This document shows positions 8,212 through 19,938 of a stretch of DNA of 64,000 nucleotides, piece by piece. Made by a program: the position numbers and the translations under genes. A model generated the notes under the pieces. The model ran no database searches. It was given only the letters and a program-made list of their open reading frames with translations, and was not told the DNA's origin. Within the stretch, counting starts at the first letter, position 1. Every line of letters begins with the position of its first letter. This DNA comes from Pseudomonas sp. HMWF032. Its GTDB lineage: Bacteria; Pseudomonadota; Gammaproteobacteria; Pseudomonadales; Pseudomonadaceae. The stretch is taken from positions 53,263-117,262 of the forward strand of contig NZ_QAIG01000006.1 in NCBI RefSeq assembly GCF_003060885.1, given 5' to 3'.

Positions 8212-9099
8212 TTAGGCGTTTTTGACTTCCCAACCGGTCAGCTCGGCCAGGGCCTTGCCGATGTCAGCCAGGGAACGCACGGTTTTCACACCCGCGTCTT
8301 GCAGGGCTGCGAACTTCTCGTCTGCAGTACCTTTGCCGCCGGAGATGATCGCGCCGGCGTGGCCCATACGCTTGCCAGCCGGAGCGGTTACACCCGCGAT
8401 GTAGGATACGACTGGCTTGGTCACGTTGGCCTTGATATAGGCAGCCGCTTCTTCTTCAGCCGAACCGCCGATCTCACCGATCATCACAATCGCTTCGGTC
8501 TTCGGGTCTTCCTGGAACAACTTCAGGATGTCGATGAAGTTGGAGCCCGGAATCGGGTCACCGCCGATGCCGACGCAGGTGGACTGACCGAAACCGGCGT
8601 CAGTGGTCTGCTTAACAGCTTCGTAAGTCAGGGTGCCGGAACGCGACACGATGCCTACTTTGCCTGGCAGGTGGATGTGACCTGGCATGATGCCGATCTT
8701 GCACTCGCCCGGAGTGATCACGCCTGGGCAGTTCGGGCCGATCAGGACTACGCCCAGCTCGTCGCACTTGACCTTGGCTTCCAGCATGTCGATGGTCGCG
8801 ATGCCTTCAGTGATGCAAACGATCAGCTTGATGCCACCGAAGGCTGCTTCCAGGATCGAGTCTTTGCAGAACGGAGCCGGAACGTAGATCACCGAAGCAG
8901 TGGCGCCAGTGGCTTCCACAGCTTCCTTGACGGTGTTGAACACCGGCAGATTCAGGTGGGTAGTGCCGCCTTTACCTGGGGTCACGCCGCCAACCATCTT
9001 GGTGCCGTAGGCGATGGCTTGTTCGGAGTGGAAAGTACCCTGCGAGCCGGTGAAGCCTTGGCAGATAACTTTGGTGTCTTTATTGATCAGGACGCTCAT
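8212..9099 (-). CDS. sucD: Succinyl-CoA synthetase, alpha subunit
   Basis: TCA-cycle enzyme making succinate and ATP/GTP from succinyl-CoA. It has 295 residues, an N-terminal CoA-binding Rossmann domain (FTGSQGT at about 16-22) and the phosphorylated histidine His247 in GHAGAI. Its ATG overlaps the sucC stop (TAATG), so the two subunits are translationally coupled. It is the last gene of the minus-strand TCA operon, ending before the 8167-8192 terminator. Confidence 0.98.
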   Translation of the reverse strand: MSVLINKDTKVICQGFTGSQGTFHSEQAIAYGTKMVGGVTPGKGGTTHLNLPVFNTVKEAVEATGATASVIYVPAPFCKDSILEAAFGGIKLIVCITEGIATIDMLEAKVKCDELGVVLIGPNCPGVITPGECKIGIMPGHIHLPGKVGIVSRSGTLTYEAVKQTTDAGFGQSTCVGIGGDPIPGSNFIDILKLFQEDPKTEAIVMIGEIGGSAEEEAAAYIKANVTKPVVSYIAGVTAPAGKRMGHAGAIISGGKGTADEKFAALQDAGVKTVRSLADIGKALAELTGWEVKNA

Positions 9100-10265
9100 T
9101 ATTTGCCCTCCGCAGCTTTGACGACTTGCTGAGCAGCGTCGGTCAGGCTGGTTGCCGCGATGATGTTCAGGCCGCTTTCTGCCAGGACTTTAGCGCCCAG
9201 TTCAGCGTTGTTGCCTTCCAGACGGACAACAACCGGGATTTTCACGCCGACTTCTTTCACTGCACCGATGATGCCTTCGGCAATCATGTCGCAGCGAACG
9301 ATACCGCCGAAGATGTTCACCAGAACGGCAGCGACGTTGCTGTCGGACAGGATGATCTTGAAGGCTTCGGTCACGCGCTCTTTGGTTGCGCCGCCACCTA
9401 CGTCGAGGAAGTTGGCTGGCTTGCCGCCGTGCAGGTTGACGATGTCCATGGTACCCATGGCCAGGCCAGCACCGTTGACCATGCAACCGATGTTGCCTTC
9501 CAGCGCGACGTAGTTCAGTTCGAACTTGGCAGCGTGAGCTTCACGCGGATCGTCCTGGGACGGATCGTGCATGGCGCGCAGCTTCGGCTGACGGTACATG
9601 GCGTTGCTGTCGATGTTGATCTTGGCGTCCAGGCAGTGCAGGTTGCCATCAGCCTTGATTACCAGCGGGTTCACTTCCAGCAGGGCCAGGTCGTAGTCCT
9701 GGAACAGCTTGGCCAGACCCACGAAGATCTGAGTGAATTGCTTGATCTGATCGCCTTGTAGGCCCAGCTGGAAAGCCAGCTCGCGGCCCTGGAACGGCTG
9801 AGCGCCAACCAGCGGATCAATGGTCGCCTTGAGGATTTTCTCAGGGGTGTCGTGTGCCACTTTCTCGATGTCCACGCCACCTTCGGTGGACGCCATGAAC
9901 ACGATGCGACGGCTGGAACGGTCAACTACCGCGCCCAGGTACAGCTCCTTGGCGATGTCGGTGCACGATTCAACCAGGATCTTGCTGACCGGCTGACCAT
10001 TGGCATCGGTCTGGTAAGTCACCAGACGCTTGCCCAGCCAGTTGGCGGCGAAAGCCTTGGCGTCTTCTTTGCTCTTGACCAGCTTCACGCCGCCCGCTTT
10101 ACCGCGGCCACCGGCGTGGACCTGAGCCTTGACGACCCACTCGGTGCCACCGATTTTTTCGCAGGCTGCTGCGGCTTCTTCCGGGGTGTCTACCGCGAAA
10201 CCCTTGGATACGGGCAGGCCGTATTCAGCGAACAGCTGCTTACCCTGATACTCGTGGAGATTCAT
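9099..10265 (-). CDS. sucC: Succinyl-CoA synthetase, beta subunit
   Basis: ATP-grasp subunit (388 aa) carrying the nucleotide and succinate sites. [10 protein letters not shown] (50-59) is the nucleotide-binding glycine-rich loop, and [12 protein letters not shown] near the C-terminal domain contacts the alpha subunit's phosphohistidine. It is complete and of normal length. It overlaps sucD by one base and is separated from lpdG by a gap containing a perfect 22-bp inverted repeat. Confidence 0.98.
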   Translation of the reverse strand: MNLHEYQGKQLFAEYGLPVSKGFAVDTPEEAAAACEKIGGTEWVVKAQVHAGGRGKAGGVKLVKSKEDAKAFAANWLGKRLVTYQTDANGQPVSKILVESCTDIAKELYLGAVVDRSSRRIVFMASTEGGVDIEKVAHDTPEKILKATIDPLVGAQPFQGRELAFQLGLQGDQIKQFTQIFVGLAKLFQDYDLALLEVNPLVIKADGNLHCLDAKINIDSNAMYRQPKLRAMHDPSQDDPREAHAAKFELNYVALEGNIGCMVNGAGLAMGTMDIVNLHGGKPANFLDVGGGATKERVTEAFKIILSDSNVAAVLVNIFGGIVRCDMIAEGIIGAVKEVGVKIPVVVRLEGNNAELGAKVLAESGLNIIAATSLTDAAQQVVKAAEGK

Positions 10266-10411
10266 GCTTGTCTACCGTCTTCGTTTAGGTATTGCGCATA
10301 CGGTGCTGCACTTATGATGCCGCACCACCTGTGACTGCTTCTGGAGCAATCCGGCTGATATTCCGCGCAGCAACCTGAGCTGTACGCGGGCCATCTGCCG
10401 TGGTTCTTTCT

Positions 10412-10464
10412 GCCTGAGCTACACCTGCGTCGGTACACAACGCCGACGCAGGTGTAGCTCAGGC
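10412..10464. repeat. Perfect 22-bp inverted repeat between lpdG and sucC
   Basis: Bases 10412-10433 and 10443-10464 are exact reverse complements with a nine-base loop (TACACAACG). On the operon (minus) strand no U-run follows, so it is not a standard terminator. It would form a very stable intercistronic RNA hairpin between lpdG and sucC. Confidence 0.9.
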
Positions 10465-10474
10465 CAACAACGTG

Positions 10475-11977
<1,503 letters not shown>

Positions 11978-13192
11978 TTAGATGTCCAGCAGCAGACGCG
12001 CCGGGTCTTCCAGCAAGTTCTTGATGGTCACCAGGAAGGTCACGGCTTCCTTACCATCAATCAGGCGGTGATCGTAAGACAGCGCCAGGTACATCATCGG
12101 GCGGATAACCACCTGACCGTTCACGGCCATCGGACGCTGGATGATGTTGTGCATCCCCAGGATCGCGGCTTGCGGCGGGTTGACGATCGGCGTCGACATC
12201 ATCGAACCGAAGGTGCCGCCGTTAGTGATGGTGAAGGTGCCGCCAGTCATTTCTTCGATCGACAGCTTGCCGTCTTTGGCTTTCTTACCAAAGGTGGCGA
12301 TGCCGCTTTCGATTTCAGCCAGACTCATCAGCTCGGCATTACGCAGCACCGGGACCACCAGGCCACGGTCGCTGGACACCGCAACACCAATGTCGGCGTA
12401 GCCGTGGTAAACGATGTCGTTGCCGTCGATTGAGGCGTTGACCGCCGGGAAACGCTTCAGCGCCTCGGTGGCCGCCTTGACGAAGAACGACATAAAGCCC
12501 AGGCGCACGCCGTTGTGGCTCTTCTCGAACAGGTCCTTGTACTTCGAACGCAGTGCCATGACTTCGGTCATGTCAACTTCGTTGAAGGTGGTCAGCATGG
12601 CCATGGAAGACTGAGCCTCGACCAGACGCTCGGCGATCTTGGCGCGCAGACGGGTCATCGGTACACGCTTCTCGGTGCGGTCACCAGTGGCGAACACCGG
12701 TGCAGCGGCAGCTGGCGCAGCAGGCTTGGCTGCCGGTGCGCTCTTCTTCGCTTCAACGGCAGCCACCACGTCTTCCTTGGTGACACGCCCGCCTTTGCCG
12801 GTGCCGGCAATGCTGTTCGGGTCGATGCCGTTTTCTTCAGCAATCTTACGTGCAGCTGGGGACAGGATTTGGTCATCGCCCGCAGCAGCGGCTGGTGCAG
12901 CGGCCTGGGCCGGTGCGGCAGCCGCCTGAGCAGCCGGTGCAGGCGCAGCAGCGCCGCCTTCACCCAGGGTACCGAGCAGTTCGTTGGACAGAACGGTATC
13001 GCCTTCATTCTTGATGATTTGCGCGAGGACGCCGTCGGCCTCGGCCAGCACTTCGATCACTACCTTGTCGGTTTCGATGTCAACGATCAGCTCGTCGCGC
13101 TTGACCGCATCGCCCGGTTTCTTGTGCCAAGTGGCCACGGTGCCGTCGGCAACCGATTCCGGGAAAGTAGGGGCTTTGATCTCGATAGCCAT
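11978..13192 (-). CDS. sucB: 2-Oxoglutarate dehydrogenase E2 (dihydrolipoyl succinyltransferase)
   Basis: Core of the 2-oxoglutarate dehydrogenase complex (404 aa). One lipoyl domain with Lys43 in ETDKVV, an Ala/Pro linker (about 81-105), the E1/E3-binding domain (about 110-142), a second linker (151-168), and the catalytic domain with His375 and Asp379 in DHRLID. The single lipoyl domain and the length are normal for SucB. It lies between sucA and lpdG in the operon. Confidence 0.98.
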   Translation of the reverse strand: MAIEIKAPTFPESVADGTVATWHKKPGDAVKRDELIVDIETDKVVIEVLAEADGVLAQIIKNEGDTVLSNELLGTLGEGGAAAPAPAAQAAAAPAQAAAPAAAAGDDQILSPAARKIAEENGIDPNSIAGTGKGGRVTKEDVVAAVEAKKSAPAAKPAAPAAAAPVFATGDRTEKRVPMTRLRAKIAERLVEAQSSMAMLTTFNEVDMTEVMALRSKYKDLFEKSHNGVRLGFMSFFVKAATEALKRFPAVNASIDGNDIVYHGYADIGVAVSSDRGLVVPVLRNAELMSLAEIESGIATFGKKAKDGKLSIEEMTGGTFTITNGGTFGSMMSTPIVNPPQAAILGMHNIIQRPMAVNGQVVIRPMMYLALSYDHRLIDGKEAVTFLVTIKNLLEDPARLLLDI

Positions 13193-13223
13193 TGTGTGTG
13201 GTTCCTTAAATTCGGTTTCTTCT

Positions 13224-13250
13224 AGCAGGCGGCCCAGATAGCCGCCTGTT
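13224..13250. other. Intercistronic hairpin, sucA/sucB junction
   Basis: CAGGCGGC (13226-13233) pairs with GCCGCCTG (13241-13248) around a seven-base loop; a G-U and an A-U pair extend the stem to 13224/13250. No U-run follows on the minus strand. Confidence 0.65.
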
Positions 13251-13261
13251 GCGCGAAGGCG

Positions 13262-16093
13262 TTAAACAGTAAAGGCGTCTTGCAGGAGTTTTTCCTGCTG
13301 TTCGGCGTGCATCGATGCATAACCACAGGCTGGTGCAGCAGAGGCATCACGACCGGCGTACTCGAGGAACAGCGCTTTCTTGTGCGCTGTCGCCACGCGA
13401 CGCATGTGATGCTGGCTGCAGTACCAAGCGCCCTGGTTCATCGGCTCTTCCTGACACCAGACGATGTGCTTGAGGTTCTTGTACGGGGCAATTGCCTCGG
13501 CCAGATCATCTTCCGGGAACGGATAGAGCTGCTCGATACGCACGATGGCGATGTCTTCGCGGCCTTCATTGCGGCGCTTCTCCAGCAGGTCGTAGTAGAC
13601 CTTGCCGCTGCACAGCACCAGGCGCTGGACTTTCTTCGGATCGATTGCATCCAGTTCCGGAATCACGGTCTGGAACGAGCCTTCGGCCAGATCTTCCAGG
13701 GTCGAGATGGCCAATTTGTGGCGCAGCAGCGACTTCGGCGTCAATACGACCAATGGCTTGCGCAGCGGGCGAATCACCTGGCGACGCAGCAAGTGGTAGA
13801 TCTGTGCTGGAGTGGTCGGCACAGCAACCTGCATGTTGTGCTCGGCGCACAGCTGCAGATAACGTTCCAGACGCGCCGAGCTGTGCTCAGGCCCCTGCCC
13901 TTCATAGCCGTGCGGCAGCAGCATGGTCAGACCGCACAGACGCCCCCATTTGTGCTCACCACTGGAAATGAACTGGTCGAACACCACCTGGGCACCGTTG
14001 GCGAAGTCACCGAACTGCGCTTCCCAGATCACCAGCGCATTTGGCTGGGTAGTGGCGTAACCGTATTCGAAAGCCAGTACAGCCTCTTCCGAAAGGAAGG
14101 AGTCATACAGCTCAAATTGAGGCTGACCTTCGTATAGGGTCTTGAGCGGCACGAACGCGCTGGCATCCTTCTGGTTATGCAGCACCGCATGACGGTGCGA
14201 GAAGGTGCCACGACCTATGTCCTGGCCGGTCATACGGATCGGGTGGCCTTCAAACAGCAGGGTGGCGTACGCCATGGTTTCGGCGTAGCCCCAGTTGATC
14301 GGCAGCGCACCAGCACCCATCTTTTGACGGTCTTCAAGGATCTTCGCCACCTGGCGCTGAACCACGAAGCCTTCCGGGATTTCCAATAGCTTGTTGGAGA
14401 GTTCCTGCAGGGTTTTCAGCTCAAAGCGCGTATCGTGACGCGCCGTCCAGGCGTGGCCCAGGTACGGACGCCAGTCAACGAACAGTTCCTTGTTCGGCTC
14501 TTTGACCAGACTCTTGACCACGTGCTGGCCGTTATCCAGCGCCGTGCGGTACTCGTCGATCTTGGCCTGAACCTCTTCAACCGATTGACGCGCGGCAGCA
14601 GTCAGAGCATCGGCATACAGCTCACGGGTGGTGCGCTGTTTGGTGATCTGCTGATACATGATCGGCTGAGTGCCGCTCGGCTCGTCGGCCTCGTTGTGGC
14701 CACGACGGCGGTAGCAGACCAGGTCAATGACCACGTCGCGCTTGTACTGCATGCGGTAATCGACGGCCAACTGAGTAACAAACAGCACGGCTTCTGGGTC
14801 ATCCCCGTTCACGTGCAGGATCGGCGCCTGAATCATCTTGGCAACATCCGTGCAGTACTCGGTGGAACGTGAGTCCAGCGGGTTGCTGATGGTGAAACCG
14901 ACCTGGTTGTTGATCACAATGTGGATGGTGCCGCCCGTCTTGAAGCCACGGGTCTGGGACATCTGGAAGGTTTCCATGACCACACCCTGACCGGCAAATG
15001 CCGCATCACCGTGCAGGGAAACTGGCAGTACTTTCTCGCCGATCGCGTCATTACGACGGTCCTGACGGGCGCGTACCGAACCTTCGACCACCGGAGAAAC
15101 GATCTCCAGGTGCGACGGGTTGAACGCCATCGCCAGGTGCACTTCGCCACCGGCAGTCATCACGTTGGACGAGAAACCCTGGTGGTATTTCACGTCACCG
15201 GAGGACAGGCCTTCGGTTTTCTTGCCTTCGAATTCGTCGAACAGGTCGCGTGGGTTCTTGCCGAAGGTGTTGACCAGCACGTTGAGACGACCACGGTGGG
15301 CCATGCCAATGACGATTTCCTTGGTACCGTAGGAACCGGAACGTTGGATCACTTCATCGAGCAGCGGAATCAGGCTCTCGCCGCCCTCCAGACCAAAGCG
15401 CTTGGTGCCTGGGTATTTGGTGCCCAGGTACTTTTCCAAGCCTTCGGCAGCCGTCAGACGTTCAAGCAGGTGGCTCTGCACGTCGACGGAGAATTGCGGA
15501 CGACCGCGTACGCTTTCAAGACGCTGCTGGAACCAGCTGCGCTGCTCGGAATCGACGATGTGGGTGAATTCTGCGCCGATGGTGCGGCAATATGTCTGCT
15601 GCAATGCATCGCGAATTTCGCGCAGAGTAGCTTCTTCCTTGCCAATGAACAGACCACCGGTACGGAAAGTGGTGTCCAGATCGGCATCGGTCAGGCCGTA
15701 GTGATTGATCGCCAGATCAGCCGGAACAGGACGCTGCCAGAGGCCAAGCGGATCGAGTTGGGCAGCCTGATGGCCACGCATGCGATAGGCCTGAATCAGG
15801 CGCAGCACTTCGACTTGCTTCTTCTCGTGTTCACTGCTCACGCTGCCAGCAGACACTGGTTGCGCGCGGCGCTGGTTTTTTGCGAGCAGAACGAAATGAT
15901 CGCGAATCGTAGAATGCGATACGTCTGTGGCGGCGCTGCCGTCAGTCGGCAACTTCTGGAAGTAAGTGCGCCACTCTTCTGGCACAGCGTTGGGATCGTG
16001 CAGGTAAAGCTCATAGAGCTCTTCCACATAGGCAGCGTTACCACCGGATAGGTGGGCACTGTCCCACATGCGCTGCATCACGCTTTCTTGCAT
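13262..16093 (-). CDS. sucA: 2-Oxoglutarate dehydrogenase E1
   Basis: Thiamine-diphosphate-dependent decarboxylase (943 aa) that starts the 2-oxoglutarate dehydrogenase reaction. The N-terminal MQRMWDSAHLSGGN segment matches the E1 arm that docks on E2; GMAHRGRLNVL and GDAAFAGQG are conserved active-site motifs of the E1o family. Start and length agree with other Pseudomonas SucA. It is followed by sucB after a 69-base gap with a hairpin. A 250-base gap separates it from sdhB, so an internal promoter is possible, though I could not identify one with confidence. Confidence 0.98.
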   Translation of the reverse strand: MQESVMQRMWDSAHLSGGNAAYVEELYELYLHDPNAVPEEWRTYFQKLPTDGSAATDVSHSTIRDHFVLLAKNQRRAQPVSAGSVSSEHEKKQVEVLRLIQAYRMRGHQAAQLDPLGLWQRPVPADLAINHYGLTDADLDTTFRTGGLFIGKEEATLREIRDALQQTYCRTIGAEFTHIVDSEQRSWFQQRLESVRGRPQFSVDVQSHLLERLTAAEGLEKYLGTKYPGTKRFGLEGGESLIPLLDEVIQRSGSYGTKEIVIGMAHRGRLNVLVNTFGKNPRDLFDEFEGKKTEGLSSGDVKYHQGFSSNVMTAGGEVHLAMAFNPSHLEIVSPVVEGSVRARQDRRNDAIGEKVLPVSLHGDAAFAGQGVVMETFQMSQTRGFKTGGTIHIVINNQVGFTISNPLDSRSTEYCTDVAKMIQAPILHVNGDDPEAVLFVTQLAVDYRMQYKRDVVIDLVCYRRRGHNEADEPSGTQPIMYQQITKQRTTRELYADALTAAARQSVEEVQAKIDEYRTALDNGQHVVKSLVKEPNKELFVDWRPYLGHAWTARHDTRFELKTLQELSNKLLEIPEGFVVQRQVAKILEDRQKMGAGALPINWGYAETMAYATLLFEGHPIRMTGQDIGRGTFSHRHAVLHNQKDASAFVPLKTLYEGQPQFELYDSFLSEEAVLAFEYGYATTQPNALVIWEAQFGDFANGAQVVFDQFISSGEHKWGRLCGLTMLLPHGYEGQGPEHSSARLERYLQLCAEHNMQVAVPTTPAQIYHLLRRQVIRPLRKPLVVLTPKSLLRHKLAISTLEDLAEGSFQTVIPELDAIDPKKVQRLVLCSGKVYYDLLEKRRNEGREDIAIVRIEQLYPFPEDDLAEAIAPYKNLKHIVWCQEEPMNQGAWYCSQHHMRRVATAHKKALFLEYAGRDASAAPACGYASMHAEQQEKLLQDAFTV

Positions 16094-16283
16094 GCTTGGT
16101 CACCCTCGGTAAGGGGACACCACCGGCGTAGAAACCGCATGGTTTGCCAGTCCTGAAGCAGCGACTGGTAAGCCACTACGGATCCCGCAGATAGTCCGGG
16201 CACCAGCCCGGATGCCCCTGCTGGTCGTCATATTTTTCAAAATCAGGATCCACCGCTTTGTGAGCAGCAGTCCTGGCTATAAG

Positions 16284-16313
16284 TGCGGCGCTGGGGTTGA
16301 AGCCAGCGCCGCA
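16284..16313. other. Intercistronic hairpin, sdhB/sucA junction
   Basis: Eleven bases (16284-16294) pair perfectly with 16303-16313 around an eight-base loop. The stem is GC-rich (GCGGCGCTGG core) and has no following U-run on the minus strand. It lies 30 bases past the sdhB stop, where it could shield the sdh message from 3' decay. Confidence 0.65.
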
Positions 16314-16343
16314 GGTGTTACAGGTCTAGCAAACAACTGTGAA

Positions 16344-17051
16344 TCAGGTACCGCTCTGCAGCAGCATGTTGCGTACGTGGCCGATCGCCTTGGTCGGGTT
16401 CAGGCCTTTCGGGCAAACGTTCACGCAGTTCATGATGCCTCGGCAGCGGAACACGCTGAACGGGTCATCCAGCGACGCCAGACGCTCTTCGGTCTTGGTG
16501 TCACGGCTGTCCGCCAGAAAGCGATAAGCCTGCAGCAGCGCAGCTGGGCCAAGGAACTTGTCAGGGTTCCACCAGAACGACGGGCAGCTGGTGGAGCAGC
16601 ACGCGCACAGAATGCACTCGTACAAACCGTCCAGTTTCTCGCGCTCTTCCGGCGTCTGCAGACGTTCGATGGCCGGAGCCGGCGTATCGTTCTGCAGAAA
16701 TGGCTGCACCTTCTCGTATTGCTTGTAAAAGATGCTCATATCGACAGCCAGGTCACGAATGACCGGCAGGCCAGGCAGCGGGCGAATCACCAGCTTGCCG
16801 CCTTTGAGCCCCGCTGCGGACAGCGGAGTGATGCAGGCCAGGCCATTCTTGCCGTTGATGTTCATTCCGTCGGAACCGCAAACGCCTTCACGGCAGGAGC
16901 GACGGTAGGAGAAACCCTCGTCCTGTTCCTTGATCAGCGCCAGCACGTCAAGAACCATGATGTCCTTGCCACCGGTGTCGACCTGGAAATCCTGCATGAA
17001 CGGAGCAGCATCTTTCTCCGGGTTGTAACGATATACACTGACTTGCAACAT
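16344..17051 (-). CDS. sdhB: Succinate dehydrogenase iron-sulfur subunit
   Basis: Electron-transfer subunit of complex II (235 aa). [2Fe-2S] ligands Cys53, Cys58 and Cys73 (with Asp61 in the usual fourth position); [4Fe-4S] ligands Cys146, Cys149, Cys152 and Cys213; [3Fe-4S] ligands Cys156, Cys203 and Cys209. ATG 17051 has AAGG nine bases upstream; an in-frame GTG at 17060 sits on that site and is rejected. It is 11 bases downstream of sdhA. Confidence 0.97.
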   Translation of the reverse strand: MLQVSVYRYNPEKDAAPFMQDFQVDTGGKDIMVLDVLALIKEQDEGFSYRRSCREGVCGSDGMNINGKNGLACITPLSAAGLKGGKLVIRPLPGLPVIRDLAVDMSIFYKQYEKVQPFLQNDTPAPAIERLQTPEEREKLDGLYECILCACCSTSCPSFWWNPDKFLGPAALLQAYRFLADSRDTKTEERLASLDDPFSVFRCRGIMNCVNVCPKGLNPTKAIGHVRNMLLQSGT

Positions 17052-17062
17052 ATCAGGCACCC

Positions 17063-18835
17063 TTAATAAGTCCGGACCTTGGGTTCAAACGCTGGAACTG
17101 TCTTCGGCGAGAAGTTGACCGAACGCTTGCTCACGCGCTTCTCACCTGGGAAGTACAGGGAGTGGCACAGCCAGTTTTCGTCGTCACGTTCTTCGAAGTC
17201 TTCACGAGCGTGAGCACCACGGGATTCTTTACGAACCTCGGCGGCGATCGCAGTGGCTTCTGCCACTTCGAGAAGGTTTTGCAGTTCCAATGCTTCGATA
17301 CGCGCAGTGTTGAATGCCTGGCTCTTGTCCGCGATCTTGACGCTCGCGATCCGCTCACGCAGGTCGGCCAGTTGGGTAATACCTTTTTGCATGTACTCGC
17401 CGGTACGGAATACACCGAAGTAGTTTTGCATGCACTGTTGCAGTTCCTTACGCAGCGGGGCGACATCTTCGCCGCTGGTGCGCTCGTTGACGCCGGCCAG
17501 ACGCTTGAGCGACAGCTCAATGTCGGTTTCGCTTGCACCACGCACTTCCACGCCTTCTTTCAGCGCTTTCTCCAAGTGCAGGCCAGCAGCGCGACCAAAT
17601 ACCACTAGGTCCAGCAGCGAGTTGCCGCCCAGACGGTTGGCACCGTGTACCGATACGCACGCCACTTCGCCTACAGCGAACAAGCCTTCGATGATCTTGT
17701 CGTTACCGTTGGCATCCTGAGTGATGGCCTGGCCATGAATGTTGGTCGGCACACCGCCCATCATGTAGTGGCAGGTCGGAATCACTGGCACCGGAGCAAC
17801 AACCGGGTCAACGTGGGCGAAGGTCTTTGACAGTTCGCAGATACCTGGCAGACGGCTGTGCAACACGTCTTCGCCGAGGTGATCAAGCTTCAGCAGTACG
17901 TGGTCTTTGTCAGGGCCACAGCCATTGCCGGCAATAACTTCCTTGACCATCGAACGGGCAACCACATCACGGCCCGCCAAGTCTTTGGCGTTCGGCGCGT
18001 AGCGCTCCATGAAACGCTCGCCATGGGCGTTGATGAGATAACCACCTTCACCACGGCAACCTTCAGTAACCAGTACACCTGCACCGGCAATACCGGTCGG
18101 GTGGAACTGCCACATCTCGATATCCTGCACGGGCACACCAGCGCGCAGGGCCATGCCCACGCCGTCACCGGTGTTGATCAGAGCGTTGGTGGTGGAAGCG
18201 TAAATGCGACCGGCACCGCCAGTGGCCAGAACCACAGCCTTGGAACGGATGTAGACGGTTTCACCCGTTTCGATGCAGATGGCGATCACACCGACGATGG
18301 CGCCATCCTGGTTCTTCACCAGATCCACTGCGTACCACTCGTTGAGGAACGAGGTGCCGGCCTTCAGGTTGGCCTGGTACAGGGTGTGCAGCAGTGCGTG
18401 CCCAGTACGGTCGGCCGCCGCGCAGGTACGCGCAGCCTGAGTTGGGTTGTTCGGACCCTTGGACTGGCCACCGAACGGACGCTGATAGATGCGCCCCTGT
18501 TCGGTACGGGAGAACGGCAGGCCCATGTGTTCGAGTTCGAATACGGCTTCTGGCCCCACAGAACACATGTATTCGATAGCGTCCTGGTCACCGATATAGT
18601 CCGAGCCCTTAACGGTGTCGTACATGTGCCAGCGCCAATCATCATTCGGATCGGCCGAAGCGATGGCGCAAGTGATGCCACCCTGAGCAGATACAGTGTG
18701 CGAACGGGTCGGAAAGACCTTGGTCACCACTGCGGTTTTATGCCCCCCCTGAGCCAACTGCAGTGCAGCGCGCATACCCGCGCCGCCGCCACCCACGATG
18801 ATGGCGTCATAAGAAAGAGTGCGAATGCTTGTCAT
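17063..18835 (-). CDS. sdhA: Succinate dehydrogenase flavoprotein subunit
   Basis: Oxidises succinate to fumarate on the cytoplasmic face of the membrane (590 aa). The dinucleotide site GGGGAG (15-20) and His46 in SHTVSAQGG, the covalent FAD ligand, are present, as are the family motifs [13 protein letters not shown] and GRDVVARS. It starts three bases after the sdhD stop. Confidence 0.98.
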   Translation of the reverse strand: MTSIRTLSYDAIIVGGGGAGMRAALQLAQGGHKTAVVTKVFPTRSHTVSAQGGITCAIASADPNDDWRWHMYDTVKGSDYIGDQDAIEYMCSVGPEAVFELEHMGLPFSRTEQGRIYQRPFGGQSKGPNNPTQAARTCAAADRTGHALLHTLYQANLKAGTSFLNEWYAVDLVKNQDGAIVGVIAICIETGETVYIRSKAVVLATGGAGRIYASTTNALINTGDGVGMALRAGVPVQDIEMWQFHPTGIAGAGVLVTEGCRGEGGYLINAHGERFMERYAPNAKDLAGRDVVARSMVKEVIAGNGCGPDKDHVLLKLDHLGEDVLHSRLPGICELSKTFAHVDPVVAPVPVIPTCHYMMGGVPTNIHGQAITQDANGNDKIIEGLFAVGEVACVSVHGANRLGGNSLLDLVVFGRAAGLHLEKALKEGVEVRGASETDIELSLKRLAGVNERTSGEDVAPLRKELQQCMQNYFGVFRTGEYMQKGITQLADLRERIASVKIADKSQAFNTARIEALELQNLLEVAEATAIAAEVRKESRGAHAREDFEERDDENWLCHSLYFPGEKRVSKRSVNFSPKTVPAFEPKVRTY

Positions 18836-18838
18836 GGA

Positions 18839-19207
18839 TCAGTTACCCCAAAAAATCTGCACGCCCCAGGCAAAGAACGCGAACATGACAACGCCACACG
18901 CGGCCTGGAACAGAAAACGCACTACAGTCGCCCACTTACCCAGCGCCATCGGCGTCAGGTAGTCGGTGGAAATGGTCCACATGCCAACCCAGGCGTGAAC
19001 GCTGAGCGCCACCAGGGACAGTAGACTGAAGATGCGCATTGCGTTATTGGAGAACAGTGCATGCCACTCGGCATAACCCAGACCAGGGTTTGCCACTACA
19101 AAACCGAGCAGAAAAAGCACATAAGCCGCGAGGACGACAGCCGACACACGCTGTGCCATCCAGTCATACAGACCGGAGCGCGAGAAGTTAGTGACGTTGG
19201 TTACCAT
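18839..19207 (-). CDS. sdhD: Succinate dehydrogenase membrane anchor D
   Basis: A 122-residue anchor with three membrane helices (about 20-38, 57-78, 95-118). His71 in the second helix aligns with the haem b ligand of E. coli SdhD, and Asp82-Tyr83 with the quinone-site DY pair. ATG 19207 overlaps the end of sdhC by seven bases (ATGGTAA), typical for this operon; an upstream in-frame GTG at 19213 is less likely. Confidence 0.95.
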   Translation of the reverse strand: MVTNVTNFSRSGLYDWMAQRVSAVVLAAYVLFLLGFVVANPGLGYAEWHALFSNNAMRIFSLLSLVALSVHAWVGMWTISTDYLTPMALGKWATVVRFLFQAACGVVMFAFFAWGVQIFWGN

Positions 19208-19575
19208 ATCCACACCCCCAGCAGCACGATCACGATCGTCGAAACGACCAGAACGATTTTCGAGCCCAGCTTGCCGCCTTCCAGCGTCTCACCGATGCCC
19301 ATGTCCATGATCAAGTGGCGTACACCAGCCACCAGGTGGTACAGCAGAGCGGACAACAAACCCCAAATCACGAACTTGGCCAGCGGGCTGGTCAGGCATT
19401 CCTGCACCTGGGCAAAGCCCTCTTCGGACGCCAGCGACTTGTCGAGGCCATACAGCAGGATGGCGATACCGACAAAGAGGATGACACCGGAGATACGGTG
19501 AAGAATGGACGTGTAAGCAGTGATTGGGAGTTTGATAGTCCTAAGGTCTAGGTTTACAGGTCTTTGGCTATTCAC
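19201..19575 (-). CDS. sdhC: Succinate dehydrogenase cytochrome b556 subunit C
   Basis: A 124-residue anchor with three membrane helices. SILHRISG (23-30) forms part of the quinone pocket and His80 (YHLVAGVRH) matches the haem ligand His84 of E. coli. I choose the GTG at 19575 (M-NSQRPVNLDLRT) because the known SdhC N-terminus begins there; an upstream in-frame extension to 19656 has no family similarity and opens with TTG. First gene of the TCA operon, about 125 bases from its promoter. Confidence 0.93.
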   Translation of the reverse strand: MNSQRPVNLDLRTIKLPITAYTSILHRISGVILFVGIAILLYGLDKSLASEEGFAQVQECLTSPLAKFVIWGLLSALLYHLVAGVRHLIMDMGIGETLEGGKLGSKIVLVVSTIVIVLLGVWIW

Positions 19576-19707
19576 GGCTTTTTTATCACACTGAGAGCCC
19601 CTAACTATCAGGGCAAAGTTGTCGGGAGGTGCACTGGTCAGGTACCCATCACCCAAGGAGTGACAACCACCAAAATACGGGCTAAAGCCCTTGGTAGCTG
19701 GGCGCAG

Positions 19708-19736
19708 AGTATAGACAGTTAGGTTACTAATGACAA
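19708..19736 (-). promoter_or_regulatory. Sigma-70 promoter of sdhCDAB-sucAB-lpdG-sucCD
   Basis: Read on the minus strand: TTGTCA (19736-19731), 17-base spacer, TATACT (19713-19708). Both hexamers are near consensus and the spacing is ideal. Transcription would begin near 19701, leaving a leader of about 125 bases before sdhC. Confidence 0.7.
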
Positions 19737-19851
19737 CGCAAAGCCCCCTACCTAAAAGCGCATTGCACCGCGTTAATAAATGGCGTAATAGAAGCCCTTA
19801 ACGCACCCTAAAATCGCCCGCAAACCCTTCTGCCATCTGGGTTTTCGCAAA

Positions 19852-19879
19852 TTGACATTCGAATTTATCCCACTATAGT
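19852..19879 (+). promoter_or_regulatory. Sigma-70 promoter of gltA
   Basis: TTGACA (19852-19857, a perfect -35), 16-base spacer, TATAGT (19874-19879). Transcription would start near 19886, about 50 bases before the ATG. It is divergent from the sdhC promoter; their -35 boxes are 115 bases apart, so shared regulation is possible. Confidence 0.75.
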
Positions 19880-19938
19880 GGTGCGGGCCCTGCGTGGGGG
19901 GCAGTCAGATGATTTCAAGCATAACTAGGAGGCCACAC

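Noticed and set aside
14921..16051. 376-residue open frame on the plus strand, opposite sucA
   Set aside because: Shadow of sucA codon bias; no domain or start signal.
16094..16343. Internal promoter for sucA in the sdhB-sucA gap
   Set aside because: The gap is long enough but no pair of hexamers with proper spacing was convincing on the minus strand.
17858..19024. 388-residue open frame on the plus strand, opposite sdhA/sdhD
   Set aside because: Crosses two certain genes and lacks family features.
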